DNA of 5,664 nucleotides from an uncultured Eubacteriales bacterium (GTDB lineage: Bacteria > Bacillota_A > Clostridia > Christensenellales > Aristaeellaceae), in the NCBI GenBank assembly GCA_902803675.1, contig CADCQZ010000191.1, forward strand, positions 1-5,664. Reading direction: 5' to 3'. Of the stretch, positions 1-5,664 are shown in pieces (the first letter of the stretch is position 1; each line of letters starts with the position of its first letter). The notes under the pieces are model-generated. The model was not told where the DNA came from, ran no database searches, and saw only the letters and a program-made list of their open reading frames with translations. A program made the translations under genes and the position numbers.

Positions 1-752
1 ATATGGTCGACGCACAGGTCCGCGCTCCCGGGATCGGGGGCCGCGCCCCAGCCGAAGAATGTGGAACAGCCGCGCACGAGCGTCTCCGCCTCATATTTCG
101 CGTCCCGCACCCCCGCCTTTTCCATGAGCTCCGGGTAGTATCCATCCTGCTCGGGGGTGTTGAAGTCCCCCGTCATGATCAGCGGCAGGCCGGCGTATCT
201 CGTCCGCAGGTCCGAGATGAGGGCCATGAGACCGGCCATGTTGCGCTGATGATCCTCCGGCTGTTCCCGGGGCGCGGGATGGGTATTGGCCACGACGAAG
301 CGGGCGCCGTCGGATATCCTCTCGAATTCGGCCGCGGAGAGCACCCGGGCCGCGTCCCCCGGATCCAGGTCCAGGACGGTCTCCTCCACCAGGCGGAGAG
401 AGGCCGGATCGTACAGAAAGGTGGTGCAGCAGTAGATGAACCCCTCCGCGTTGCACTGCCGGCAGGCCTGAGCGTAGAGGCCCGTGTCCACCAGAAGGGG
501 TTTTAAGGCCTTGTGCCACTTGGCGCCCGCTTCCTGGAGGGCGGCCACGTCCGGATGATACGAACGCAGGATCTCCGATACGATCTCATCCCGGCCCTTC
601 ACCGGGACGCGGCTCCAGTCCGGATGCATGATATTGAAGGACATGATCCTCAGATCCGGCCCGAGGGTGTCATCGCTCTCCGCGGCGCATAAGGCAGGGG
701 CCAGCATCACGATGAGGACGAGCAGGCACGCCGACAGGAACCGCTTTTTCAT
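1..752 (-). CDS. Exported endonuclease/exonuclease/phosphatase (EEP) superfamily protein, 3' end outside window
   Basis: A metal-dependent phosphodiesterase or phosphatase of the EEP (DNase I/exonuclease III-like) fold; substrate unknown. 250 codons are visible, reading off the left edge. Residues 1-24 look like a signal peptide (MKKR, then a hydrophobic stretch ending ALCAA), so it probably acts outside the cytoplasmic membrane; there is no convincing lipobox. Family landmarks occur in order: LRIMSFN with Asn40, DVAALQE with metal-ligand Glu74, ANTHP with His158, TGDFNTP with Asp196 and Asn198, and VDH at 248-250, matching the late (I/V)D(Y/H)I motif. The closing SDH-type catalytic motif should lie just beyond position 1, so roughly 20-40 residues are missing. 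The ATG at 750-752 overlaps the upstream TGA (ATGA) and is preceded by AAAGGAGG 7 nt away, so translation is probably coupled to the toroid-protein gene. The EEP assignment is secure; whether it cuts nucleic acid, a phospholipid or a sugar phosphate is not determinable. Confidence 0.9.
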   Translation of the reverse strand, partial: MKKRFLSACLLVLIVMLAPALCAAESDDTLGPDLRIMSFNIMHPDWSRVPVKGRDEIVSEILRSYHPDVAALQEAGAKWHKALKPLLVDTGLYAQACRQCNAEGFIYCCTTFLYDPASLRLVEETVLDLDPGDAARVLSAAEFERISDGARFVVANTHPAPREQPEDHQRNMAGLMALISDLRTRYAGLPLIMTGDFNTPEQDGYYPELMEKAGVRDAKYEAETLVRGCSTFFGWGAAPDPGSADLCVDH

Positions 753-2536
753 ATCCGGGCCTCCTTTCCGTTTGGGTCCGGCCCTCCGAAGGTGACGGAA
801 AACGAAAGCGCCCCGTCCTCACCGGGAGAGACGCGCAGGTCCGCGGCCTCGAACCCGGGCGCGAGGCTGAACACCGGTCCCTGACAAGCGATGGGCCCGG
901 AGGCCGTGACGCGGATCTTCCCGCCGATCAGCGCCTCGCGCCCTGAAACATTGGGCGGGTCATCCGCCGGGCAGATGACGGGCAGGCGGAACACGGCTTT
1001 ATCGCCGCCCGTGACCCGGCCGCAGACATACAAGCCCTCATCGCTCAGACGATAAGTGAGGGTATAGTCCCCTCCCTCGGCGGGCTGATGGGAAATATCG
1101 CACAGCCGGCCCTCCGCGCGCGCCTCGGCCCGGTCGGGCAGATCGCGCGCCGTCACCGTCGCCGTGAGATCATAGATCTGGGAATATCTGGCGCCGTCCG
1201 CTTCCCGCTCCAGCCGCGGGCACACACAGCCCTGCAGCTTTTTCCGGCGCGTCAGCTGCTGGTTCATCGGCTCGCGGAGGGAAAAGTCCGTATTCGCCGC
1301 GGCGAATACCGGGCCGTAAGAGCGGTGCCACAGGAGCGTCACGGCGCCGCCGGAGGCGTGACCGCCTTTCATATAGGGAAAGTCCCCGGCGCAGACGGTC
1401 ATCCGCCAGCCGCCGCGGGCGAGCCTCACGGTCCCGATCCCGGGATAGACTTTCACGCGCTCCGGGTCATCGGACGGAAGAGCCGTCCGCTCAAACTCCG
1501 TGACGCCCTCATCCAGCGCCTGGGCCAGCACCTTCATGCGGCAGAAGGCGTGATGCGCGCAGGCCTCTTCCCCGTGCCGGCGGTAGTGCGGCCCGCCGTA
1601 CAGAAGGCCGTGGGCGCAGCGTTTGATCAGTTCCAGATTGCGCAGCGCCGCTTCCGCGAACCTGGGATCGCTTTTCCCCAGGGCGTTGAAAAGCGCCTGG
1701 CATCCGTCTGAGGTGCGGCCGCCCCACCAGGTCCATTTGAAGTTCCGCGTCCCGAAGCTGTTGTCCCAGGCGCCGTCGGGGAGCATCAGTTCAAGATGCG
1801 CTTCGGCCGCTTTCCGCACAGTCTTAAGGGCCGCCTCATCCCCCGCGGCCGCGGCGTACTCATACAGGGCCGGGAGCGTCACCTCCACATTGTAGCCGAT
1901 GTCCACGGCGCACCCGCCCCGGGGGGAAGCGTTTCTTTCCAGGCTGCCCTCGCCGAAGATGAGCCCCTCTTCCGTCACGCGGCTCAGGGCGAACTCCGCC
2001 AGATATCTGGCCCGCCGGAGCATGTCGTCCCGGGAAAAAGCGAGGCCCAGGCGCTTAAGGGCCGCCGCGCCGGCCGCGATATAATTGATGTGATGCTTTT
2101 TCTCAGGCGAGATGCCGTCAAGGAGCCACAGGCCCATCCCGAGGAGACGATCCTCCCAGGCGGATCTTTCGGGCCCTGTCAGGAGATGCCCGTGAAACCG
2201 GAGCGCTTTTTCCAGGCTGAGGGCGGCGAACACCGTGGTGCCGCTCCAGTCGCTCTGGGCGTCATTGTACAGGCTGCCGTCATCGCAGACCATGGTGCCC
2301 GACCAGGTGAACAGCCTGCGGGCGGCGGTCAGATACTTCGTTTCACCCGACAGATCCGCCATGGCCAAAAGAGGATAAACGGCCTCATGGCAGCGCCCGT
2401 GGATGCGCCCGCAGGCCGGGCACAGGATGGCGCCGTCAAGGGACGGATGCTCCGGATCGTTCACGGCGCAGGAAAGAAGGGCGTCCGAAAACTCCCTGAG
2501 CAGCTGATAATAAGTGTGCCTGACGCCGGTGACCAT
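749..2536 (-). CDS. Putative alpha/alpha-toroid carbohydrate-active enzyme (lyase- or hydrolase-like), cytoplasmic
   Basis: A complete 595-residue protein with no signal peptide or membrane segment. The first ~345 residues are helical and rich in aromatic, His and Trp residues, with repeated patterns such as AVYPLLAMADLSG (52-64) and the motif YNVEVTLPALYEYA (215-228). This resembles the incomplete (alpha/alpha) toroid of heparinase II/III-like lyases and six-hairpin glycosidases. The remainder (~360-595) looks like beta strands, consistent with the C-terminal beta-sandwich common in these enzymes. Striking conserved-looking stretches are CPACGRIHGRCHEAVYP (39-55), FKWTWWGGRTSDGC (266-279) and GGPHYRRHGEEACAHH (314-329), which could supply catalytic His, Arg and Tyr. 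The CxxC with nearby His46, Cys49 and His50 might bind zinc. The start at 2536 is supported by GGGAGGTG 8 nt upstream. It is the first gene of the operon with the EEP enzyme. Fold class is inferred from pattern, not from a recognised family; substrate and reaction type are unknown. Confidence 0.72.
   Translation of the reverse strand: MVTGVRHTYYQLLREFSDALLSCAVNDPEHPSLDGAILCPACGRIHGRCHEAVYPLLAMADLSGETKYLTAARRLFTWSGTMVCDDGSLYNDAQSDWSGTTVFAALSLEKALRFHGHLLTGPERSAWEDRLLGMGLWLLDGISPEKKHHINYIAAGAAALKRLGLAFSRDDMLRRARYLAEFALSRVTEEGLIFGEGSLERNASPRGGCAVDIGYNVEVTLPALYEYAAAAGDEAALKTVRKAAEAHLELMLPDGAWDNSFGTRNFKWTWWGGRTSDGCQALFNALGKSDPRFAEAALRNLELIKRCAHGLLYGGPHYRRHGEEACAHHAFCRMKVLAQALDEGVTEFERTALPSDDPERVKVYPGIGTVRLARGGWRMTVCAGDFPYMKGGHASGGAVTLLWHRSYGPVFAAANTDFSLREPMNQQLTRRKKLQGCVCPRLEREADGARYSQIYDLTATVTARDLPDRAEARAEGRLCDISHQPAEGGDYTLTYRLSDEGLYVCGRVTGGDKAVFRLPVICPADDPPNVSGREALIGGKIRVTASGPIACQGPVFSLAPGFEAADLRVSPGEDGALSFSVTFGGPDPNGKEARI
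760..767 (-). promoter_or_regulatory. Ribosome binding site of the EEP gene, inside the preceding gene
   Basis: AAAGGAGG on the minus strand, 7 nt before the ATG at 752. It lies within the last codons of the upstream reading frame. With the ATGA stop/start overlap, it fixes the EEP start and argues for a single transcript and coupled translation. Confidence 0.8.
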
Positions 2537-2544
2537 TCAGGATC

Positions 2545-2552
2545 CACCTCCC
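2545..2552 (-). promoter_or_regulatory. Ribosome binding site of the toroid-protein gene
   Basis: GGGAGGTG on the minus strand with an 8-nt gap to the ATG at 2536. It is a strong match to the anti-Shine-Dalgarno sequence and supports this start. Confidence 0.75.
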
Positions 2553-2605
2553 GCTCCCGTGCGACCTTTATTGCCGCGCCTGTTTACCGCGCAGAATCTG
2601 GGCCT

Positions 2606-2634
2606 ATTGTATCCGAAAAGCCATAAAAAGGCAA
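2606..2634 (-). promoter_or_regulatory. Sigma70/sigmaA-type promoter for the minus-strand operon
   Basis: On the minus strand, -35 TTGCCT (2634-2629) and -10 TACAAT (2611-2606) are separated by exactly 17 bp. Transcription should begin near 2599, giving a leader of roughly 60 nt before the ATG at 2536. The T-rich spacer stands out from the GC-rich surroundings. It is read from sequence only. Confidence 0.7.
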
Positions 2635-2656
2635 TGTGGAGGCCCCTTCTTTGCGG

Positions 2657-2685
2657 TTGAACGCGGCCCGGGATGAAGGTATAAT
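2657..2685 (+). promoter_or_regulatory. Sigma70/sigmaA-type promoter for the Nudix gene
   Basis: -35 TTGAAC (2657-2662) and a perfect -10 TATAAT (2680-2685) have a 17-bp spacer. The predicted start near 2692 leaves a leader of about 36 nt. Its -35 box is 22 bp from the -35 box of the divergent minus-strand promoter, so one regulator bound between them could control both directions. Confidence 0.78.
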
Positions 2686-2715
2686 GGGACCGGACCGAGG
2701 AAGAAAGATAAGCAT

Positions 2716-2720
2716 GGAGG
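2716..2720 (+). promoter_or_regulatory. Ribosome binding site of the Nudix gene
   Basis: GGAGG lies 7 nt before the ATG at 2728. This spacing favours ATG 2728 over the adjacent in-frame TTG at 2725. Confidence 0.8.
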
Positions 2721-2727
2721 ACGTTTG

Positions 2728-3246
2728 ATGCGGCTGCTGTTTGAGATGGACAAACACGACTATGACAACTGCGCGCGTTCTTTCACGCGCGACTCCGCGC
2801 GGAGCGTCATCATCCGCGGCGGCAGGGCCGCCATGATCCACAGCCTGAAATACGACTATTACAAGTTCCCGGGCGGCGGCATCGAGCCGGGAGAGAGCCC
2901 CGTGGACGCCATGATCCGCGAGACGCGTGAAGAGGCCGGCCTGGTCGTGATCCCGGAAAGCGTCCGGGAGTACGGGTATGTCCACAGGATCCAGAAGAGC
3001 GCCGTCCATCCTGACGAGGTCTTTATCCAGGACAACTTCTATTATCTCTGTGACGCGCGGGAGACAAGAGTGTCCCAGGAGCTGGACGATTACGAGTCCA
3101 AAGAAAGCTATACTCCGGAGTTCGTCGACCCCCATGATGCGATCGTGAAAAACCGGAGCGTTTCCGGAAGCCCGTATGACCCGATGATGTTCGAGCGCGA
3201 GGCGAGGGTGCTCGAGACGCTGATCGCGGAAGGATATTTCGTTTGA
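2728..3246 (+). CDS. Nudix hydrolase
   Basis: A 172-residue cytoplasmic hydrolase that would cleave a nucleoside diphosphate linked to another group; the particular substrate cannot be told from sequence. The Nudix box is complete and canonical at residues 50-72: a glycine-started GIEPGE segment, then RETREEAGL, which keeps the metal-binding RE..EE core (Glu65, Glu68, Glu69). The preceding strand YYKFPGG (44-50) is the usual lead-in. The segment FIQDNFYYLCDA downstream and the C-terminal helix MFEREARVLETL complete a single-domain Nudix fold of normal length. The start at 2728 is chosen from GGAGG 7 nt upstream. It has its own strong promoter and is divergent from the toroid/EEP operon. The TIR-Sel1 gene follows 220 bp downstream in the same direction but has a separate promoter. 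Family assignment is secure. Confidence 0.93.
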   Translation: MRLLFEMDKHDYDNCARSFTRDSARSVIIRGGRAAMIHSLKYDYYKFPGGGIEPGESPVDAMIRETREEAGLVVIPESVREYGYVHRIQKSAVHPDEVFIQDNFYYLCDARETRVSQELDDYESKESYTPEFVDPHDAIVKNRSVSGSPYDPMMFEREARVLETLIAEGYFV

Positions 3247-3270
3247 CATTTTCCCATCCGGCCGAGGCTT

Positions 3271-3304
3271 AAAACGCGAAACGCCGCCGGGGGCTTCACG
3301 TTTA
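3271..3304 (+). terminator. Weak terminator-like hairpin after the Nudix gene
   Basis: AAACG pairs with CGTTT at the ends, GAA with TTC and GCC with GGC inside, with one mismatch, a 2-nt bulge and a GC-rich loop. Only a three-T run follows, so intrinsic termination would be inefficient. The location, between the Nudix stop and the next promoter, is where a terminator would be expected. Low confidence. Confidence 0.25.
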
Positions 3305-3340
3305 CCCGCCGACTGTATCGCGAATGGAAGCTGTTTCGTG

Positions 3341-3369
3341 TTGACACAGGCCGCGATGCACAGTATAGT
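3341..3369 (+). promoter_or_regulatory. Strong sigma70/sigmaA-type promoter for the TIR-Sel1 gene
   Basis: Consensus -35 TTGACA (3341-3346) and -10 TATAGT (3364-3369) have a 17-bp spacer. Transcription should start near 3376, giving a leader of about 90 nt to the ATG at 3467. The AT-rich stretch 3370-3386 following the -10 box contrasts with the GC-rich flanks. No clear operator palindrome is seen. Confidence 0.75.
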
Positions 3370-3456
3370 GTTATAAAAAGGAAATCACAGATCGACTCAA
3401 ATGAGAAAGCAGACACCTAATCGGGCTTTAAGAATACTCCGCGGTCCATCCAACGC

Positions 3457-3462
3457 GAGGTG
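3457..3462 (+). promoter_or_regulatory. Ribosome binding site deciding the TIR-Sel1 start
   Basis: GAGGTG sits just before ATG 3467, with 6 nt between GAGG and the ATG. The alternative in-frame ATG at 3401 has only AAGGAA about 17 nt away, which is too far, and it would add 22 residues ahead of the first strand of the TIR domain. Confidence 0.65.
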
Positions 3463-3466
3463 TGCC

Positions 3467-5664
3467 ATGAAGAAAAAGCGCTATGACATTTTCATCAGTT
3501 ACCGCAGAGAGGGCGGCGCCATGACGGCCAAACACCTCAGGGACGTCCTGACCGCCAGGGGGTACCGGGTCTTTTTCGATACCGACGCCCTCAAGAACGG
3601 CGCGTTCAATCAGGAACTGATCAGCGTGATCGAAAACTGCACGGACTTCATCCTGATCCTCTCCCCCAACGCCCTGGACCGGTGCGTGAACGACGGGGAC
3701 TGGGTGCGGACGGAGATCGCCTGCGCGCTGAAAAACAACAAGAACATCATCCCGCTCATCCACGGGAAGTTCAGTTTCCCGGAAAAACTGCCCGATGACA
3801 TCGACAATGTGCGGTGGAAGAACGGCATCGTCGTGAACATCGAGTATTTCGACGCGGTGGTGGAGAAGCTCGTCACCTTCCTGCAGAGCAAGCCCAGGAA
3901 GCACAAGGCGCTGCGATGGCTGGTGCCCGTCCTTCTGGTCTGCGCCCTGGCCGCCGGGGCCGGCATTTATTTCAGCCGGGGCGGAACGATCCCCGAGATA
4001 AAGATCCCCGGCCAAAAGAACAGCACTGTGCTCTCCCCGGAGTATGTGAAGCAGCTGTACAATCAGGGGACCGATGCTTACAATTCGGGGGATTATCTGA
4101 CAGCGCTGCAGCGCTACGAGCCGGCGGCGGAGCAGGGATACGCCCCGGCCCAGGCGCAGCTGGGATACATGTACTATAAAGGGATGGGCGTAAAAGCGGA
4201 CTTAGAGAAAGCCCGGAAATACCTGGAGGCAGCGGCGGAACAGGGCAATACCGCGGCGCTGACGAATATGGGAGTGTTTTACTACTACGGCTACGGCGTG
4301 AAACAATCCTACGAAAAAGCGCTCGAATATTATCAAAAGGCGGCCGATCAGGGATCGAAGGAATCCCAGTACAATATCGGCGTCATATATGCCAACGGCC
4401 AGGGCGTGGAGAAGAACTATGAGAAAGCCCTCGAATACTATCAGAAGGCCGCCGATCAGGGATACGCGCAGGCGCTGAACAATATCGGCCTGATGTATTC
4501 CAAAGGCGAGGGCGTCACGCAGTCCTACGAAAAAGCGCTCGAATACTATCAGGCCGCGGCGGACAAGGACTACGGGCAGGCGTGGTACAATATCGGCGTA
4601 TTGTATGAAGACGGCCACGGCGTGGAGCAGGACTTTGATAAGGCCGCGGAGCACTACCGGAAAGCGGCGGACCTGGGGAACAGCAGCGCGAAGATCATCC
4701 TGGACTCCTGGAAAAAGGACGGGTCACCCACCCCGATCCCCGGAAAAGGGCCCACCCCGTCACCCGAACCTCAGCCGACGACTGACCCCGCCGCCGCTGA
4801 TCGGAACAAGCTGGATGAGACCCTCAAAAAAGCGGAGCAGGGCGACGCTGCGGCGCAGTTCGATCTCGGCTATATGTATTACAACGGCCGGGGCGTGGAG
4901 GTGGACTACGCAAAAGCGCTCGAGTATTATCTTTTGTCCGCGGATCAGGGAAACGCGTCGGCGATGACCAATCTCGGCGTGATGTATTCCAAAGGCCAGG
5001 GCGTGACGCAGTCCTACGAAAAAGCGCTCGGGTATTATGAGAAGGCGGCGGACAAAGGCAGCGCCCAGGCGCTGTTCAATATCGGTATACTGTATGCCAA
5101 CGGTCAGGGCGTGACGCAGTCCTACGAAAAAGCGCTCGAATACTATCAGAAGGCGGCCGATAAAGGGCACGCGGGGGCCTTGAACAATATGGGCATGCTG
5201 TATTCCAAGGGCCAGGGCGTGGAAAAGTCCGAGGAAAAAGCCGTCGAGTATTATCAGAAAGCGGCGGACAAGAACTATTCGCAGGCGCTGTACAATCTCG
5301 GTGTCATGTACTCCGAGGGCCGGGGCGTGGAGAAGAACTATGAGAAAGCCTTTGAGTTCTATCTCAAGGCGCTGGACCTGGGATACACGGGGGCGCTGAA
5401 CAATATCGGCATCATGTACGCCAATGGCCGGGGCGTGGAAAAGTCCCTGGAGAAAGCGATCGAGTACTACCAAAGGGCGTCCGATCTGGGCTATGGGGTG
5501 TCATCGTATAATATCGCCGTGCTGTACGCCGACGGCCGGGGCGTGGAGCAGAGCTTTGAGAAGGCGAAAGAGTACTACCGGAAGGCGGCGGACCAGGGGT
5601 ACGACAAGGCGAAGAGCGTGCTGGACTCCTGGGAAAAGAACGGGACCCCCACACCGAATCCCGC
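3467..5664 (+). CDS. TIR domain - transmembrane helix - Sel1 repeat protein, 3' end outside window
   Basis: A receptor-like protein; 732 codons are visible and the frame is open at the right edge. Residues 5-140 form a TIR domain: box 1 is YDIFISYR (6-13), followed by YRVFFDTDAL (33-42), FILILSPNAL (61-70) and DWVRTEIACAL (78-88). Glu83 sits where the catalytic glutamate of NAD-cleaving TIR domains lies, so NADase or signalling-nucleotide synthesis is plausible but untested. KPRKHK (142-147) precedes one membrane helix (about 149-169) and, by the positive-inside rule, places the TIR domain in the cytoplasm and everything after it outside. Residues 193-227 are a TPR-like helix pair. Five Sel1 repeats (228-407), a Pro/Thr-rich linker and seven more Sel1 repeats (463-714) follow, then a second linker beginning at 715. 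Sel1 solenoids generally bind proteins or peptides, so this part probably senses or scaffolds. Related TIR proteins include defence and signalling effectors, but nothing here proves defence. Domain calls are secure; the role is inferred. Confidence 0.92.
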   Translation, partial: MKKKRYDIFISYRREGGAMTAKHLRDVLTARGYRVFFDTDALKNGAFNQELISVIENCTDFILILSPNALDRCVNDGDWVRTEIACALKNNKNIIPLIHGKFSFPEKLPDDIDNVRWKNGIVVNIEYFDAVVEKLVTFLQSKPRKHKALRWLVPVLLVCALAAGAGIYFSRGGTIPEIKIPGQKNSTVLSPEYVKQLYNQGTDAYNSGDYLTALQRYEPAAEQGYAPAQAQLGYMYYKGMGVKADLEKARKYLEAAAEQGNTAALTNMGVFYYYGYGVKQSYEKALEYYQKAADQGSKESQYNIGVIYANGQGVEKNYEKALEYYQKAADQGYAQALNNIGLMYSKGEGVTQSYEKALEYYQAAADKDYGQAWYNIGVLYEDGHGVEQDFDKAAEHYRKAADLGNSSAKIILDSWKKDGSPTPIPGKGPTPSPEPQPTTDPAAADRNKLDETLKKAEQGDAAAQFDLGYMYYNGRGVEVDYAKALEYYLLSADQGNASAMTNLGVMYSKGQGVTQSYEKALGYYEKAADKGSAQALFNIGILYANGQGVTQSYEKALEYYQKAADKGHAGALNNMGMLYSKGQGVEKSEEKAVEYYQKAADKNYSQALYNLGVMYSEGRGVEKNYEKAFEFYLKALDLGYTGALNNIGIMYANGRGVEKSLEKAIEYYQRASDLGYGVSSYNIAVLYADGRGVEQSFEKAKEYYRKAADQGYDKAKSVLDSWEKNGTPTPNP
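4148..4687 (+). repeat. Sel1 repeat array 1, five 108-bp units
   Basis: Five tandem 36-residue units start at 4148, 4256, 4364, 4472 and 4580 (residues 228-407), with no insertions. The consensus is A-L-x-N-I-G-x-M-Y-x-x-G-x-G-V, then YEKALEYYQKAADQG, the classic Sel1 helix-turn-helix signature. Unit 1 is the most divergent, as expected for an end unit. A TPR-like pair at residues 193-227 caps the N-terminal side. Confidence 0.93.
4688..4852 (+). other. Proline-rich linker and cap between the two Sel1 arrays
   Basis: Codes for residues 408-462. It opens with a half-repeat ending LDSWKKDG, followed by a disordered-looking PTPIPGKGPTPSPEPQP segment and then a helix-like KLDETLKKAEQGDA that leads into the next array. 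The same LDSW..(D/N)G.PTP.P pattern returns at residues 719-732 after array 2, so the linker marks the border of a larger repeating module. Confidence 0.8.
4853..5608 (+). repeat. Sel1 repeat array 2, seven 108-bp units
   Basis: Seven uninterrupted 36-residue units start at 4853, 4961, 5069, 5177, 5285, 5393 and 5501 (residues 463-714). They follow the array 1 consensus closely. Several units share long identical DNA tracts with array 1: a 36-nt identity between 4517-4552 and 5114-5149, and a 27-nt identity between 4403-4429 and 5324-5350. The array is followed directly by the second copy of the LDSW/Pro-rich linker at 5609-5664. Confidence 0.93.

Noticed and set aside
3..519. Open frames at 3-506 (+) and 91-519 (-)
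   Set aside because: Both are shadows of the EEP frame, which shows five family motifs in the right order but has no stop within the window.
1088..2626. Plus-strand open frames opposite the toroid protein (1088-1711, 1796-2626)
   Set aside because: Compositions rich in Arg, Pro, Ala and Gly without recognisable domains, overlapping one another and the 595-codon minus-strand frame that has a good start signal.
2725..2727. TTG as start of the Nudix gene
   Set aside because: The adjacent ATG at 2728 is better placed (7 nt after GGAGG) and is the preferred start codon.
2714..2728. Four-codon mini-ORF (ATG GAG GAC GTT TGA) overlapping the Nudix ATG
   Set aside because: It contains the Nudix ribosome binding site itself; such a short frame easily arises by chance when GGAGG follows AT, and nothing points to a leader peptide.
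2584..3249. 221-residue antisense frame opposite the Nudix gene
   Set aside because: The opposite strand carries a canonical Nudix box, promoter and ribosome binding site; the antisense frame is a GC-rich shadow running across both divergent promoters.
4760..5473. Long antisense open frame opposite Sel1 array 2, with a repetitive protein (and a similar one at 4202-4654)
   Set aside because: The 108-bp periodic DNA keeps the antisense frame free of stops throughout; it mirrors the Sel1 units, has no separate promoter or ribosome binding site support, and the sense frame has clear domain evidence.
4148..5608. Regular 108-bp repeats considered as a CRISPR array or minisatellite
   Set aside because: The period is a multiple of three, the frame stays open, and every unit encodes the Sel1 signature; there are no unique spacers between constant repeats.

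Overview
The window is GC-rich bacterial DNA. It has strong purine-rich ribosome binding sites (GGAGG type) and sigma70/sigmaA-type promoters with 17-bp spacers. Shine-Dalgarno strength, the GC-rich third codon positions and a TIR-membrane-Sel1 protein would fit a GC-rich, gut- or rumen-type member of the Clostridia. This assignment is an inference with no marker gene behind it. I see no tRNA, rRNA, CRISPR array, insertion sequence or integrase.

Layout. Positions 1-2536 hold a two-gene minus-strand operon. The first gene (2536 to 749) encodes a 595-residue protein that looks like a cytoplasmic alpha/alpha-toroid carbohydrate-active enzyme, probably of lyase or hydrolase type. Its stop codon overlaps by 4 nt the start of the second gene (752 to beyond position 1), an exported endonuclease/exonuclease/phosphatase (EEP) superfamily enzyme cut off by the window edge. 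Positions 2537-2727 are a divergent control region with two well-formed promoters back to back: TTGCCT-17-TACAAT for the minus operon and TTGAAC-17-TATAAT for the plus strand. Positions 2728-3246 encode a Nudix hydrolase with an intact Nudix box. Positions 3247-3466 are a short non-coding stretch with a weak terminator-like hairpin and a strong promoter (TTGACA-17-TATAGT).

From 3467 to beyond the right edge runs the most interesting gene. It encodes a cytoplasmic TIR domain with a plausible catalytic glutamate, a single transmembrane helix, a TPR-like hairpin, five Sel1 repeats, a proline-rich linker, seven more Sel1 repeats, and the beginning of a second copy of the linker. The basic residues before the membrane helix predict the TIR domain inside and the Sel1 superhelix outside, which is a receptor-like arrangement. 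Near-identical DNA segments among the 108-bp units show that the array grew by duplication.

How the parts relate. The minus operon plausibly handles an extracellular or imported polymer, but its substrate is unknown. The Nudix enzyme and the TIR protein are adjacent and in the same direction but have separate promoters. A link through NAD-derived nucleotides is possible (TIR domains can cleave NAD; Nudix enzymes can hydrolyse ADP-ribose and related molecules), but it is a hypothesis only.
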